Positions 1-6,352 of a stretch of 7,161 bases of DNA are shown piece after piece; the first letter of the stretch is position 1, and each line of letters opens with the position of its first letter. The notes beneath the pieces are model-generated. The model had not been told where the DNA came from and made no database searches. It was given only the letters and a program-made list of their open reading frames with translations. Source of the stretch: Sulfuritalea sp. (lineage in GTDB: Bacteria > Pseudomonadota > Gammaproteobacteria > Burkholderiales > Rhodocyclaceae); contig JALHNN010000134.1 in NCBI GenBank assembly GCA_022843505.1, positions 1 to 7,161 of the forward strand, in the 5' to 3' direction. A program made the position numbers and the translations under genes.

Positions 1-271
1 CGCCATGGTGAGGGCGAACGAATACGCTGCCATCTTCATGGACATGCAGATGCCGAACATGAACGGAGTCGAGGCGACGCTGGAGATACGACGACTTCCG
101 GAACGTCGCAACATCCCGATCATCGCCATGACCGCCAATGCCTTCGCCGAGGATCGGGCACGCTGCCTGGATGCAGGCATGAACGACTTCCTGAGCAAAC
201 CCTTCAAACCCGAGGTATTTTTTGCAGTCCTGCTTGGCTCCCTGAGCCGGCACGACGGCAGCCTCGGATGA
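1..271 (+). CDS. C-terminal receiver domain of a response regulator or hybrid kinase (5' partial)
   Basis: The frame is open to the left edge (first full codon at base 2) and stops with TGA at 269-271, so the gene starts outside the window and the ATG at 5 is almost certainly internal. Numbering from that ATG, the 88 residues show the second half of a CheY-like receiver: phosphoacceptor D13 in the MDMQMP motif, the switch threonine T43 in AMTAN, and the invariant lysine K65 in SKPFKP. The MDMQMPNMNG form and the AGMNDFLSKP ending are typical of receivers attached to hybrid histidine kinases. The protein ends about 20 residues after the lysine, so there is no DNA-binding output domain and no HPt after it. 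A hybrid kinase or a single-domain regulator is therefore more likely than a transcription factor. The upstream acidic pocket and any kinase core cannot be seen. Confidence 0.87.
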   Translation, partial: AMVRANEYAAIFMDMQMPNMNGVEATLEIRRLPERRNIPIIAMTANAFAEDRARCLDAGMNDFLSKPFKPEVFFAVLLGSLSRHDGSLG

Positions 272-415
272 CGGATCGCAGGGCCTGCCGCTGGCGGAGA
301 TTCGGTTGGCACAATGTCCGGCCGGCCGCGGAAATCCGCCGGCTCCGTTCCGGCGCTGACGGGCACGGTATACCGACGCGCGGAGAGGAACCGCAATGTT
401 TCAGCCGCCCTATTA

Positions 416-450
416 CTTTTGATCAATTGATTTCGCAATCCCGTCAAAAG
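416..450. repeat. Overlapping palindromes in the kinase promoter region (possible operator)
   Basis: A 7-base inverted repeat, CTTTTGA at 416-422 and TCAAAAG at 444-450, brackets the candidate -35 box and spacer. Between the arms lie two overlapping perfect palindromes, TTGATCAA (419-426) and ATCAATTGAT (422-431). The block is AT-rich in an otherwise GC-rich region. A regulator binding here would cover the -35 element and touch the -10 element. No known operator consensus is matched, and short AT-rich palindromes can arise by chance. Confidence 0.3.
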
Positions 451-455
451 ATAAT
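427..455 (+). promoter_or_regulatory. Sigma70-type promoter for the hybrid kinase gene
   Basis: TTGATT at 427-432 (4 of 6 matches to TTGACA) is separated by exactly 17 bases from GATAAT at 450-455 (5 of 6 matches to TATAAT). It lies in the only clearly AT-rich patch between the receiver gene and the kinase gene. The predicted start of transcription near 462 would give a leader of about 105 bases before the ATG at 568. The kinase would then be transcribed independently of the receiver gene upstream. Confidence 0.5.
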
Positions 456-515
456 GGTTTTTTCACGGCCCGGCTTGCGAAACCATGTCGATAGGTGCAT
501 CCAGTGCGAAGGCAG

Positions 516-544
516 GCCAGATGGGCTGGCGGGCACGATGCCCG
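516..544 (+). other. Two tandem leader hairpins ahead of the kinase start
   Basis: GCCAG (516-520) pairs with CTGGC (526-530) around a 5-base loop. Immediately after it, CGGGCA (530-535) pairs perfectly with TGCCCG (539-544) around a 3-base loop, followed by only three T residues. The two stems share base 530. They sit 24 to 52 bases before the ATG, inside the predicted leader transcript. They could affect translation or act as a weak attenuator, but in GC-rich DNA stems this short are common, and the T run is too short for a confident terminator. Confidence 0.22.
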
Positions 545-567
545 TTTGAAGGCGCCGGCTTCCGCGC

Positions 568-3500
568 ATGACCCTCGCCGCTGCCGACCTTGCAGATCCC
601 GGCGAGCAATCCGCTGACGCCCTTGCCCGTGCCCTGGCGAGCGAGTTCTTCTCGCGCACCGGGGCAGGCGCGCCGATCGGCCTGCTGGCCATTGTCGCCG
701 TCTGTTATCCCCACTCGTCCTCGGTAGGCATGTCGACCCTGGCGTTCTGGGCCCTGCTGCTGGCCCTGCCCCTGCTCGCCAGCACGTTCTTCGCCCGCTA
801 CGCACTGCGGGCGCTCGAGCGCGGCGCGAAGCCGATGCGCCTGGTGAACACCGAATGCATCATGGCGGGCGCCAGCGGCGCGGCCTGGGGGCTGCTGCCG
901 ATGCTCTTTACCTCCTCGGCCGCCGACGCCCTGTATTTTTTTCGCCTGATGGTGCTGTGCACGGCCGTCACCTTCGTCATCCCGGTGCTGTCCGTGTTCC
1001 TGCGCTGCTGGGTGGCCTATGTCGCCGGAATGTGGCTGATCGCCCTTCCCGTCATGTACGGCCAGCCGGAATCGGCGCCCCTGCGCGGCATCCTGTTCGT
1101 GAGCATGGGGGTGTTCCTCACCATGGCACTCGGTCTCGCCATCAATTCGAACCAGCGGATAGTCAGGGCGGTACGCGACCATCTTGCGGTGCGCCGCCTG
1201 ACCGAAACACTCGCCGCCAGCCAGGCACAACTGCAACAGAAAATCGAGCGCCAGACCGAGGAACTCAGCGCCGCCCTGGCCTCCGTCCAGGAAAAGGAGG
1301 CCCTGCTGAGCCAATCCCAGCGCCTGTCGGCCGTGGGCTATTTCGTTTTCGACCTGGACACGCGATGCTTTCGCACCTCGAACCTGTTCGACGAGATCTT
1401 CGGCATCGGCCCCGAGGATGCGCGCACCTTCCAGAACTGGGTCGCCGGCATCCATCCCTTCCATCGCGAGCGCATCTGCAAGATGGCCGATGAGCTGCGG
1501 CGGGAAGGCGGCACGGCGGAATGGATCTACCCCATCATCCGGCCCAGTGACGGCCAGGTCCGCTGGGTCCGCAACCGTTCGGAGGTCGAGCTTGATGACG
1601 CCGGACGCATCGTCAGGTGGTTCGGCAACGCGCAGGACATCACGGAGCAGAAACTGGCCGAAATCGAACTCGAAAGCCACCGCAACCACCTGGAGCAGAT
1701 GGTCGGCGAGCGCACCCGGGAACTTGTCGTCGCCAAGGAAGCGGCGGAAATCGCCAACGCCGCCAAGGACACCTTCCTCGCCACCATCAGCCACGAACTG
1801 CGCACTCCCCTCAACGGCGTGATCGGCATGGCCGGCCTGGCCCGGGCCATCGCCAGCGACCCCAAGCAGCGCGACTACCTGGACAAGATCGTCCGCTCCG
1901 GCAGGCACCTCAACCGGGTCATCAATGATCTTCTCGACCTCTCCAAGATCGCCGCCGGCCACATGGAACTCGAAGTCCTGGCCTTCAGTCCGCGAGCGCT
2001 GGTCCAGCACTGCACGTCGCTGATGGCGCCGCGCGCGGCGGAAAAGGGAATTCATCTGCGCGAAACCGTAGACCCGGCCGTGCCGGAGGTCCTTCGCGGC
2101 GACCCGCACCGGATCGAACAGATCCTGCTCAACCTGGTGGGCAACGCCATCAAGTTCACCCAGGCCGGCGGCGTCGAGATCGAGCTGGCGCCGGCCACCT
2201 GCAGCGACGGCCGGTTCTGCCTGCGCATCCAGGTTACCGACAGCGGCGCCGGAATGTCTGCCGACGCGCTGGCGAAGCTGTTCAAGCCCTTCTCCCAGGC
2301 CGACGCCACGGTCAGCCGGCAGTTCGGCGGTACCGGGCTCGGACTGGCGATCAGCCGGCGCCTGGCCGAAATGATAGGAGGCGACATCGCCGTTTCCAGC
2401 CAGCCGGGGCAGGGCACGAACTTCACGGTCCGCATCGCCTGCGACATCGGCGACGCCGATGAACTGCCGTCTGCGGATGCGCCGGGCGAGGCGTCACCGC
2501 CATCCGGCTACCGCGATGCTCATGTCCTGGTGGCGGAGGACCAGGAAATCAATCGCGAAATCATCGAGGCGCTGCTGGTTGCCTGCGGCATACAGGCAGA
2601 GATCGTGGTCAACGGCCAGCAGGCCGTCGACAAACTGTTCGCCCGCGGACCCGAGGCCTTCGATCTGGTGCTGATGGACATCCAGATGCCGGTCATGGAT
2701 GGCCTGACGGCGACGCGCGAAATCCGCCGCCATGCGGGCTTCGAAAACCTGCCCATCATCGCCCTGACCGCCCACACCATGGAACACGAAAAGGCGATCA
2801 GCCGCACGGCCGGGGTGAACGACCACATCGGCAAGCCCTTCGACAACCCGAGTTTCTACCGCACACTGGCGCGCTGGCTGCCGCAGCACAAGCAGCTGGC
2901 GGCGATTCCGGCGGCGACGGACGATGCCGCCGCGGGAAAAATCACCCTCGGCGCCCTGCCCGGCGTGGACGTCGAAGATGCGCTGGCGCGCTTCGGCGGC
3001 CGCGAGGATAGATTCCTGCATTGGTTGCGCGACTTTGCCGCGACCTGCGATGGCATTGCGGACCAGATCCGCCACGAGGTCTCGGCCGGCCACTGGACGA
3101 CGGCGGCGCAGACCGCACACGCCTTCAAGGGCCGGGTCGGCATGCTGGGGATGACCGAGATCCACGGCCAGGTTGCCGCGCTGGAGAGCGCCCTGCGCGA
3201 ACAGGCGCCGATCGCGGAACCACTGGCCGGGCTCGAAGCGTCGCTCGGCCGCATGCACGGCGAATTGGACCGCTACCTGGGCAATGGCGCAGGCAATGAC
3301 AACCTTGCGGGGCCCATCGTGATGCCGCTTGCCTGGAACGCCAGCTACAGCGTCGGCGTCCCCGCACTCGACGACCAGCACCGGCGCCTGATCGAGCTGA
3401 TCAACCAGGTCGGTGACGACTACGGACCGCGGAATTCGTTCACCGACGGGCTGTTCCACGAAGTACTGCGCGACATGTTCGACTACACCCAGGTGCATTT

Positions 3501-3801
3501 CCAGGCCGAGGAAGAGCATCTGCGCCGCATCGCCTATCCGGAACTCGCCGCCCACCAGCGCGAACACGCGGCATTCACGGCACGGGTGATGGAATACATC
3601 GAAGCGGCAGGGCGCGGCACGCAGGATCGCCAGGGGATACACGGCTTCCTGCTGAACTGGCTGGTCTCGCACATCCTCGAATCCGACATGCGCTATCGCG
3701 GGCACCCGCACGCTGCCACGGGGATGGATGCGCCCCCGTCCGCCACCCCGGGCGGCCAGCGCGACGACGACAGACCGGCCGCGGATACCCGCACCGGCTG
3801 A
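568..3801 (+). CDS. Membrane hybrid sensor histidine kinase with PAS, receiver, HPt and C-terminal bacteriohemerythrin domains
   Basis: This 1077-residue protein can carry a full phosphorelay. About six membrane helices (residues 35-195) lead into a coiled coil (205-250) and a PAS domain ending in a PAC-like GNAQDITEQK (252-364). A second helical linker precedes HisKA, with H409 in ISHELRTPLNG. The HATPase shows an N box (N522, N526), DSGAGM (558-563), LFKPF (571-575) and GTGLGL (588-593). A receiver (650-772) has E657/D658, D704, T734 and K756. An HPt domain (799-905) has H851 and K854-G855, though the usual small residues after the glycine are R-V. Residues 923-1045 form a bacteriohemerythrin domain with all seven di-iron ligands: H938, H977, E981, H996, H1000, H1035 and D1040. 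Their spacing closely matches the known family. The tail (1046-1077) is polar and probably disordered. The ATG at 568 is the only start between the in-frame stop (547-549) and the first helix; no good ribosome binding site precedes it. An oxygen, redox or metal input through hemerythrin is inference; the partner regulator is unknown. Confidence 0.95.
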   Translation: MTLAAADLADPGEQSADALARALASEFFSRTGAGAPIGLLAIVAVCYPHSSSVGMSTLAFWALLLALPLLASTFFARYALRALERGAKPMRLVNTECIMAGASGAAWGLLPMLFTSSAADALYFFRLMVLCTAVTFVIPVLSVFLRCWVAYVAGMWLIALPVMYGQPESAPLRGILFVSMGVFLTMALGLAINSNQRIVRAVRDHLAVRRLTETLAASQAQLQQKIERQTEELSAALASVQEKEALLSQSQRLSAVGYFVFDLDTRCFRTSNLFDEIFGIGPEDARTFQNWVAGIHPFHRERICKMADELRREGGTAEWIYPIIRPSDGQVRWVRNRSEVELDDAGRIVRWFGNAQDITEQKLAEIELESHRNHLEQMVGERTRELVVAKEAAEIANAAKDTFLATISHELRTPLNGVIGMAGLARAIASDPKQRDYLDKIVRSGRHLNRVINDLLDLSKIAAGHMELEVLAFSPRALVQHCTSLMAPRAAEKGIHLRETVDPAVPEVLRGDPHRIEQILLNLVGNAIKFTQAGGVEIELAPATCSDGRFCLRIQVTDSGAGMSADALAKLFKPFSQADATVSRQFGGTGLGLAISRRLAEMIGGDIAVSSQPGQGTNFTVRIACDIGDADELPSADAPGEASPPSGYRDAHVLVAEDQEINREIIEALLVACGIQAEIVVNGQQAVDKLFARGPEAFDLVLMDIQMPVMDGLTATREIRRHAGFENLPIIALTAHTMEHEKAISRTAGVNDHIGKPFDNPSFYRTLARWLPQHKQLAAIPAATDDAAAGKITLGALPGVDVEDALARFGGREDRFLHWLRDFAATCDGIADQIRHEVSAGHWTTAAQTAHAFKGRVGMLGMTEIHGQVAALESALREQAPIAEPLAGLEASLGRMHGELDRYLGNGAGNDNLAGPIVMPLAWNASYSVGVPALDDQHRRLIELINQVGDDYGPRNSFTDGLFHEVLRDMFDYTQVHFQAEEEHLRRIAYPELAAHQREHAAFTARVMEYIEAAGRGTQDRQGIHGFLLNWLVSHILESDMRYRGHPHAATGMDAPPSATPGGQRDDDRPAADTRTG

Positions 3802-3803
3802 GC

Positions 3804-3822
3804 CCGGCCGGCGGCCGGCCGG
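3804..3822 (+). terminator. GC-rich hairpin just after the kinase stop (weak terminator candidate)
   Basis: CCGGCCG at 3804-3810 pairs with CGGCCGG at 3816-3822 around a 5-base loop, starting three bases after the kinase stop codon. No T tract follows, so it does not meet the usual intrinsic terminator pattern. The stretch is made of repeated CCGG/GGCC units, so several alternative foldings exist. It could slow polymerase or protect a 3' end. Confidence 0.2.
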
Positions 3823-3859
3823 CCGACATTACCCTGCCGGCATGGCCCGACGCCCATGC

Positions 3860-3875
3860 TGCAATGCACATTGCA
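3860..3875. promoter_or_regulatory. Perfect inverted repeat overlapping the promoter of the hydrolase-protease gene (operator candidate)
   Basis: TGCAATG (3860-3866) and CATTGCA (3869-3875) form a perfect 7-base inverted repeat with a 2-base centre. The right arm overlaps the candidate -35 box. The octamer ATTGCATT occurs at 3870-3877 and again at 3903-3910, a shift of 33 bases or close to three helical turns, so the second copy lies just downstream of the -10 box. This arrangement of one palindrome plus one extra half site in phase resembles a repressor site. The protein that would bind is unknown. Confidence 0.4.
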
Positions 3876-3899
3876 TTGTTTTGTCCGCCACTGTCTAAT
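3871..3899 (+). promoter_or_regulatory. Candidate sigma70-type promoter for the hydrolase-protease gene
   Basis: TTGCAT at 3871-3876 (3 of 6 matches to the -35 consensus) and TCTAAT at 3894-3899 (5 of 6 matches to the -10 consensus) are separated by 17 bases. Transcription would start near 3906, about 35 bases before the ATG at 3941. The -35 match is weak, so the call rests on the -10 box, the spacing and the local drop in GC. Confidence 0.4.
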
Positions 3900-3929
3900 C
3901 GGATTGCATTCCCATTCCGCATGGACAGC

Positions 3930-3935
3930 AGGAGG
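3930..3935 (+). promoter_or_regulatory. Strong ribosome binding site of the hydrolase-protease gene
   Basis: AGGAGG is a full Shine-Dalgarno match placed five bases before the ATG at 3941. It fixes that start over other in-frame candidates and contrasts with the poor sites before the kinase and mnhE genes in this window. It suggests efficient translation once the gene is transcribed. Confidence 0.85.
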
Positions 3936-3940
3936 ACACC

Positions 3941-6352
3941 ATGGCCACGAAGAAACCCCGTGCCGGCGCCGCGGATCCCCGGCGCGACCGCACCGCCGGC
4001 AGCACCCGACGCAACCCCTTCGCGATGTTCTCGCACCTCGTCGCCGGCCAGGCGACGGCCTTTCCCAGGCTGCTGGCCAAGGAAGGCAGCGCCCCGGGAA
4101 TCGGCACCATCGTCTATGTCCACGGCATCGGCAACAAGCCGGTGGCATCGGTCCTCAAGTGCCAATGGGACAGCGCGCTGTTCGGCGCGCCGATGGGCGA
4201 CCGCACGCGGCTGGCCTACTGGGTGGATCGCGAGCGCTACCCGGTGCCGGAACCCGGACTTTGCGCCGACCGCGACATGCCGGCCGGCGACGGCGCGGGC
4301 GGCGGCCCGCAGGCGCTCGCGCTGGCGGAGGCCAACCCGGGGCCGGAACTCGACGCCCAGGGCCGCCGAACCATGGCCGCCCTGGAACGCCGCCTGCGCC
4401 AGGGCGTTGATCGGCCGGGCGGCGTCGGTGCCAAGGTCCTGCCCCTGCCCGAAGGCGTGCGGCGCTGGGTCACCCGCCTGCTCACCGAGTTGTTCCTCAA
4501 GGACGTGCGCGACTTCTTCTTCGACGCCGGCAAGCGCCGCCTGATGGAGCGGTCGCTGCGCGAGCGCCTCGATGCCGGCGGCGGGCCCTTCATCGTCATC
4601 GGCCACAGCCAGGGTTCGATGATCGCCTATCACGTGCTGCGCCAGCTGCAGAAGGCGGACTGCGACGTGCGCCTGTTCGTCACCATCGGCTCGCCGCTCG
4701 GCATCCAGGAAGTGCAGGACGTGCTCGGCAAGCTCGGCGCCGGAACGCCGCTGGCGGTGCCGGAGTGCGTCGACCGCTGGCTCAACGTCGCCGAGCGGCT
4801 CGACCCCGTCGCGCTCGACGCCGACATCGCGAACGACTACGCGCCGAACAGCTGCGGCGTCGGCGTCGACAACATCGTCGGCCTGCAGATCAACCCGGAG
4901 TGGGAAACGAATCCGCACTCCGGTACCGGCTACCTCGCGATCGACAGCGTACGCGAGGCGGTGCGCGAGGTCGCCGGATCGGCCTTCGGCAACCGCGTCG
5001 GGCGCAGCATTCTGATGAAGGACCTGGTCGACGCCATGGAGGACGGCCGCCGCGAGCAACGCCACCCGACGCTGATCCAGCTGGTATCGGCCGACGGCGC
5101 GGAATCCTCGCTCGACGAGGTACGTCGCCGCCTCGAAGGCCTGATCGCCGAAGTCCTCGCCTACAGCGACGCGACGCCCGAGGAAGGCCGCGTCCAGATC
5201 ATGCGCCGCTTCATCTCGGCGGATCTGACGCGCAGCGAGATCGAGCAGCTGCGCTCGCATTGCCGCGAACTGAAGATCGACCGCGTCTGGCGCAATGCCG
5301 TCAAGCGCGCCCTGCTGCATCAATCGACGCACACCATACAGGCGCGTCCGGCCAACCTCGGCTATGGCGCGCGCGGGCAGGAGATCGCCTGGGCCGTCCT
5401 CGACACCGGGATCTCCGCCGCCCACCCGCACTTCAAGGCCCACGGCAACGTCGTCGCGCAATGGGATTGCACCGGCAGCGGTGCGCCGCGACGGCTGGCC
5501 CCCGGGGACAAGGCCTTCGGCTCGCTCGACGGCAACGGCCACGGCACCCATGTCGCCGCCACCATTGCCGGCGCCTGGCAGTTGCCGCGCGACAAGGGCG
5601 GCGCGGCAACCCTCGACCTGCAGGGCATGGCGCCGGAAGCCAGGCTGTACGGCTTCAAGGTGCTGCGCAACGACGGCGGCGGCGAGGATGCCTACATCAT
5701 CAAGGGGCTCGACGTCATCGCCGAACTCAACGAGCGCGCCGGCAAGCTGGTGATCCATGGCGACAATCTCAGCCACGGCGGAGGCTTCGATCCCAGCGTC
5801 TTCGGCTGCGGCCACACGCCCCTGTGCCAGGAACTGCGCCGCCTGTGGCGCCAGGGCGTGCTGGTGTGCCTCGCCGCCGGCAACGAGGGATACGCCCTGC
5901 TCGAGTCGGACAGCGGCGTGATCCCGGCCAACATGGACCTGTCGATCGGCGATCCGGCCAACCTCGATGAAGCGATCGCCGTCGGCTCCATCCACAAATC
6001 CAATCCGCACACCTATGGCGTCTCCTATTTCTCGTCGCGCGGGCCGACCGCCGACGGGCGCATGAAGCCGGACCTGGTCGCCCCGGGCGAGAACATCCTC
6101 TCGGCGCGCCACAAGTGGCCGCAGGGCGCCGCCACCGCGCGCGACTACTACGTCGAGATGAGCGGCACCAGCATGGCCGCACCGCATGTCTCCGGCCTGC
6201 TCGCCGCCTTCCTTTCCGCGCGCCGGGAGTTCATCGGCTACCCGGACCGCGTCAAGGCCCTGCTGCTGGCCCACTGCACCGACCTCGGCCGCGACCCCTA
6301 CATCCAGGGCAGGGGCATGCCCAACCTGGTCAAGATGCTGCTGAACACCTGA
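3941..6352 (+). CDS. Alpha/beta-hydrolase fused to a subtilisin-type S8 serine protease
   Basis: The 803-residue protein has two hydrolase domains. Residues 50-340 look like a lipase/esterase-type alpha/beta-hydrolase: oxyanion-loop HGIG at 61-64, nucleophile elbow GHSQGS with S223, a likely acid D288 in the ERLDPV motif, and a likely catalytic H326 in NPHSGTGYL. About 160 residues separate HGIG from the elbow, leaving room for a cap or lid. Residues about 375-452 resemble an S8 propeptide (inhibitor I9-like), ending in an F-x-A-x-LT-x-x-E-I-x-x-L pattern; this is tentative. Residues 475-803 are a complete S8 domain: D488 in VLDTGI, H534 in GHGTHVA, oxyanion N648 in AAGNEG, and S744 in GTSMAAPHVSG. 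An insert before the oxyanion Asn contains C623, H625 and C629. There is no signal peptide and no membrane helix; the N-terminus is short, basic and probably flexible, so the protein is probably cytoplasmic unless exported by a leaderless route. The substrates are unknown. The S8 call is near certain and the hydrolase call strong; a joint function is inference. Confidence 0.93.
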   Translation: MATKKPRAGAADPRRDRTAGSTRRNPFAMFSHLVAGQATAFPRLLAKEGSAPGIGTIVYVHGIGNKPVASVLKCQWDSALFGAPMGDRTRLAYWVDRERYPVPEPGLCADRDMPAGDGAGGGPQALALAEANPGPELDAQGRRTMAALERRLRQGVDRPGGVGAKVLPLPEGVRRWVTRLLTELFLKDVRDFFFDAGKRRLMERSLRERLDAGGGPFIVIGHSQGSMIAYHVLRQLQKADCDVRLFVTIGSPLGIQEVQDVLGKLGAGTPLAVPECVDRWLNVAERLDPVALDADIANDYAPNSCGVGVDNIVGLQINPEWETNPHSGTGYLAIDSVREAVREVAGSAFGNRVGRSILMKDLVDAMEDGRREQRHPTLIQLVSADGAESSLDEVRRRLEGLIAEVLAYSDATPEEGRVQIMRRFISADLTRSEIEQLRSHCRELKIDRVWRNAVKRALLHQSTHTIQARPANLGYGARGQEIAWAVLDTGISAAHPHFKAHGNVVAQWDCTGSGAPRRLAPGDKAFGSLDGNGHGTHVAATIAGAWQLPRDKGGAATLDLQGMAPEARLYGFKVLRNDGGGEDAYIIKGLDVIAELNERAGKLVIHGDNLSHGGGFDPSVFGCGHTPLCQELRRLWRQGVLVCLAAGNEGYALLESDSGVIPANMDLSIGDPANLDEAIAVGSIHKSNPHTYGVSYFSSRGPTADGRMKPDLVAPGENILSARHKWPQGAATARDYYVEMSGTSMAAPHVSGLLAAFLSARREFIGYPDRVKALLLAHCTDLGRDPYIQGRGMPNLVKMLLNT

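Noticed and set aside
325..343. Terminator hairpin after the receiver gene
   Set aside because: GCCGCGG and CCGC-C-GGC can pair with one bulge around AAAT, but no T run follows and it lies over 50 bases after the stop.
419..432. FNR/ANR-type site upstream of the kinase
   Set aside because: TTGAT is present, but the second half ATCAA at the required distance is absent (TGATT is found instead), so the site does not fit.
268..549. A 93-residue frame starting in the ATGA overlap with the receiver gene stop
   Set aside because: The overlap would suit translational coupling, but the protein is arginine-rich without motifs and runs through the AT-rich promoter block. It is more likely a chance frame.
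463..2109. A 548-residue open frame on the minus strand opposite the kinase N-terminal half
   Set aside because: It mirrors the codon pattern of the kinase, has no recognisable motif and low-complexity Gln/Gly/His-rich stretches.
2494..3711. A 405-residue minus-strand frame opposite the receiver, HPt and hemerythrin domains
   Set aside because: It is antisense to well-supported domains and has no family signature.
4765..5970. A 401-residue plus-strand frame inside the hydrolase-protease gene
   Set aside because: It is arginine-rich out-of-frame translation of the real gene, with none of the catalytic motifs.
3575..6274. An 899-residue open frame on the minus strand across the hydrolase-protease gene and the end of the kinase gene
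   Set aside because: It is antisense to two genes with intact catalytic motifs, runs through the intergenic promoter region, and shows only Ala/Val/Arg/Gly/Asp-rich sequence without a domain. Long antisense frames are expected in GC-rich DNA.
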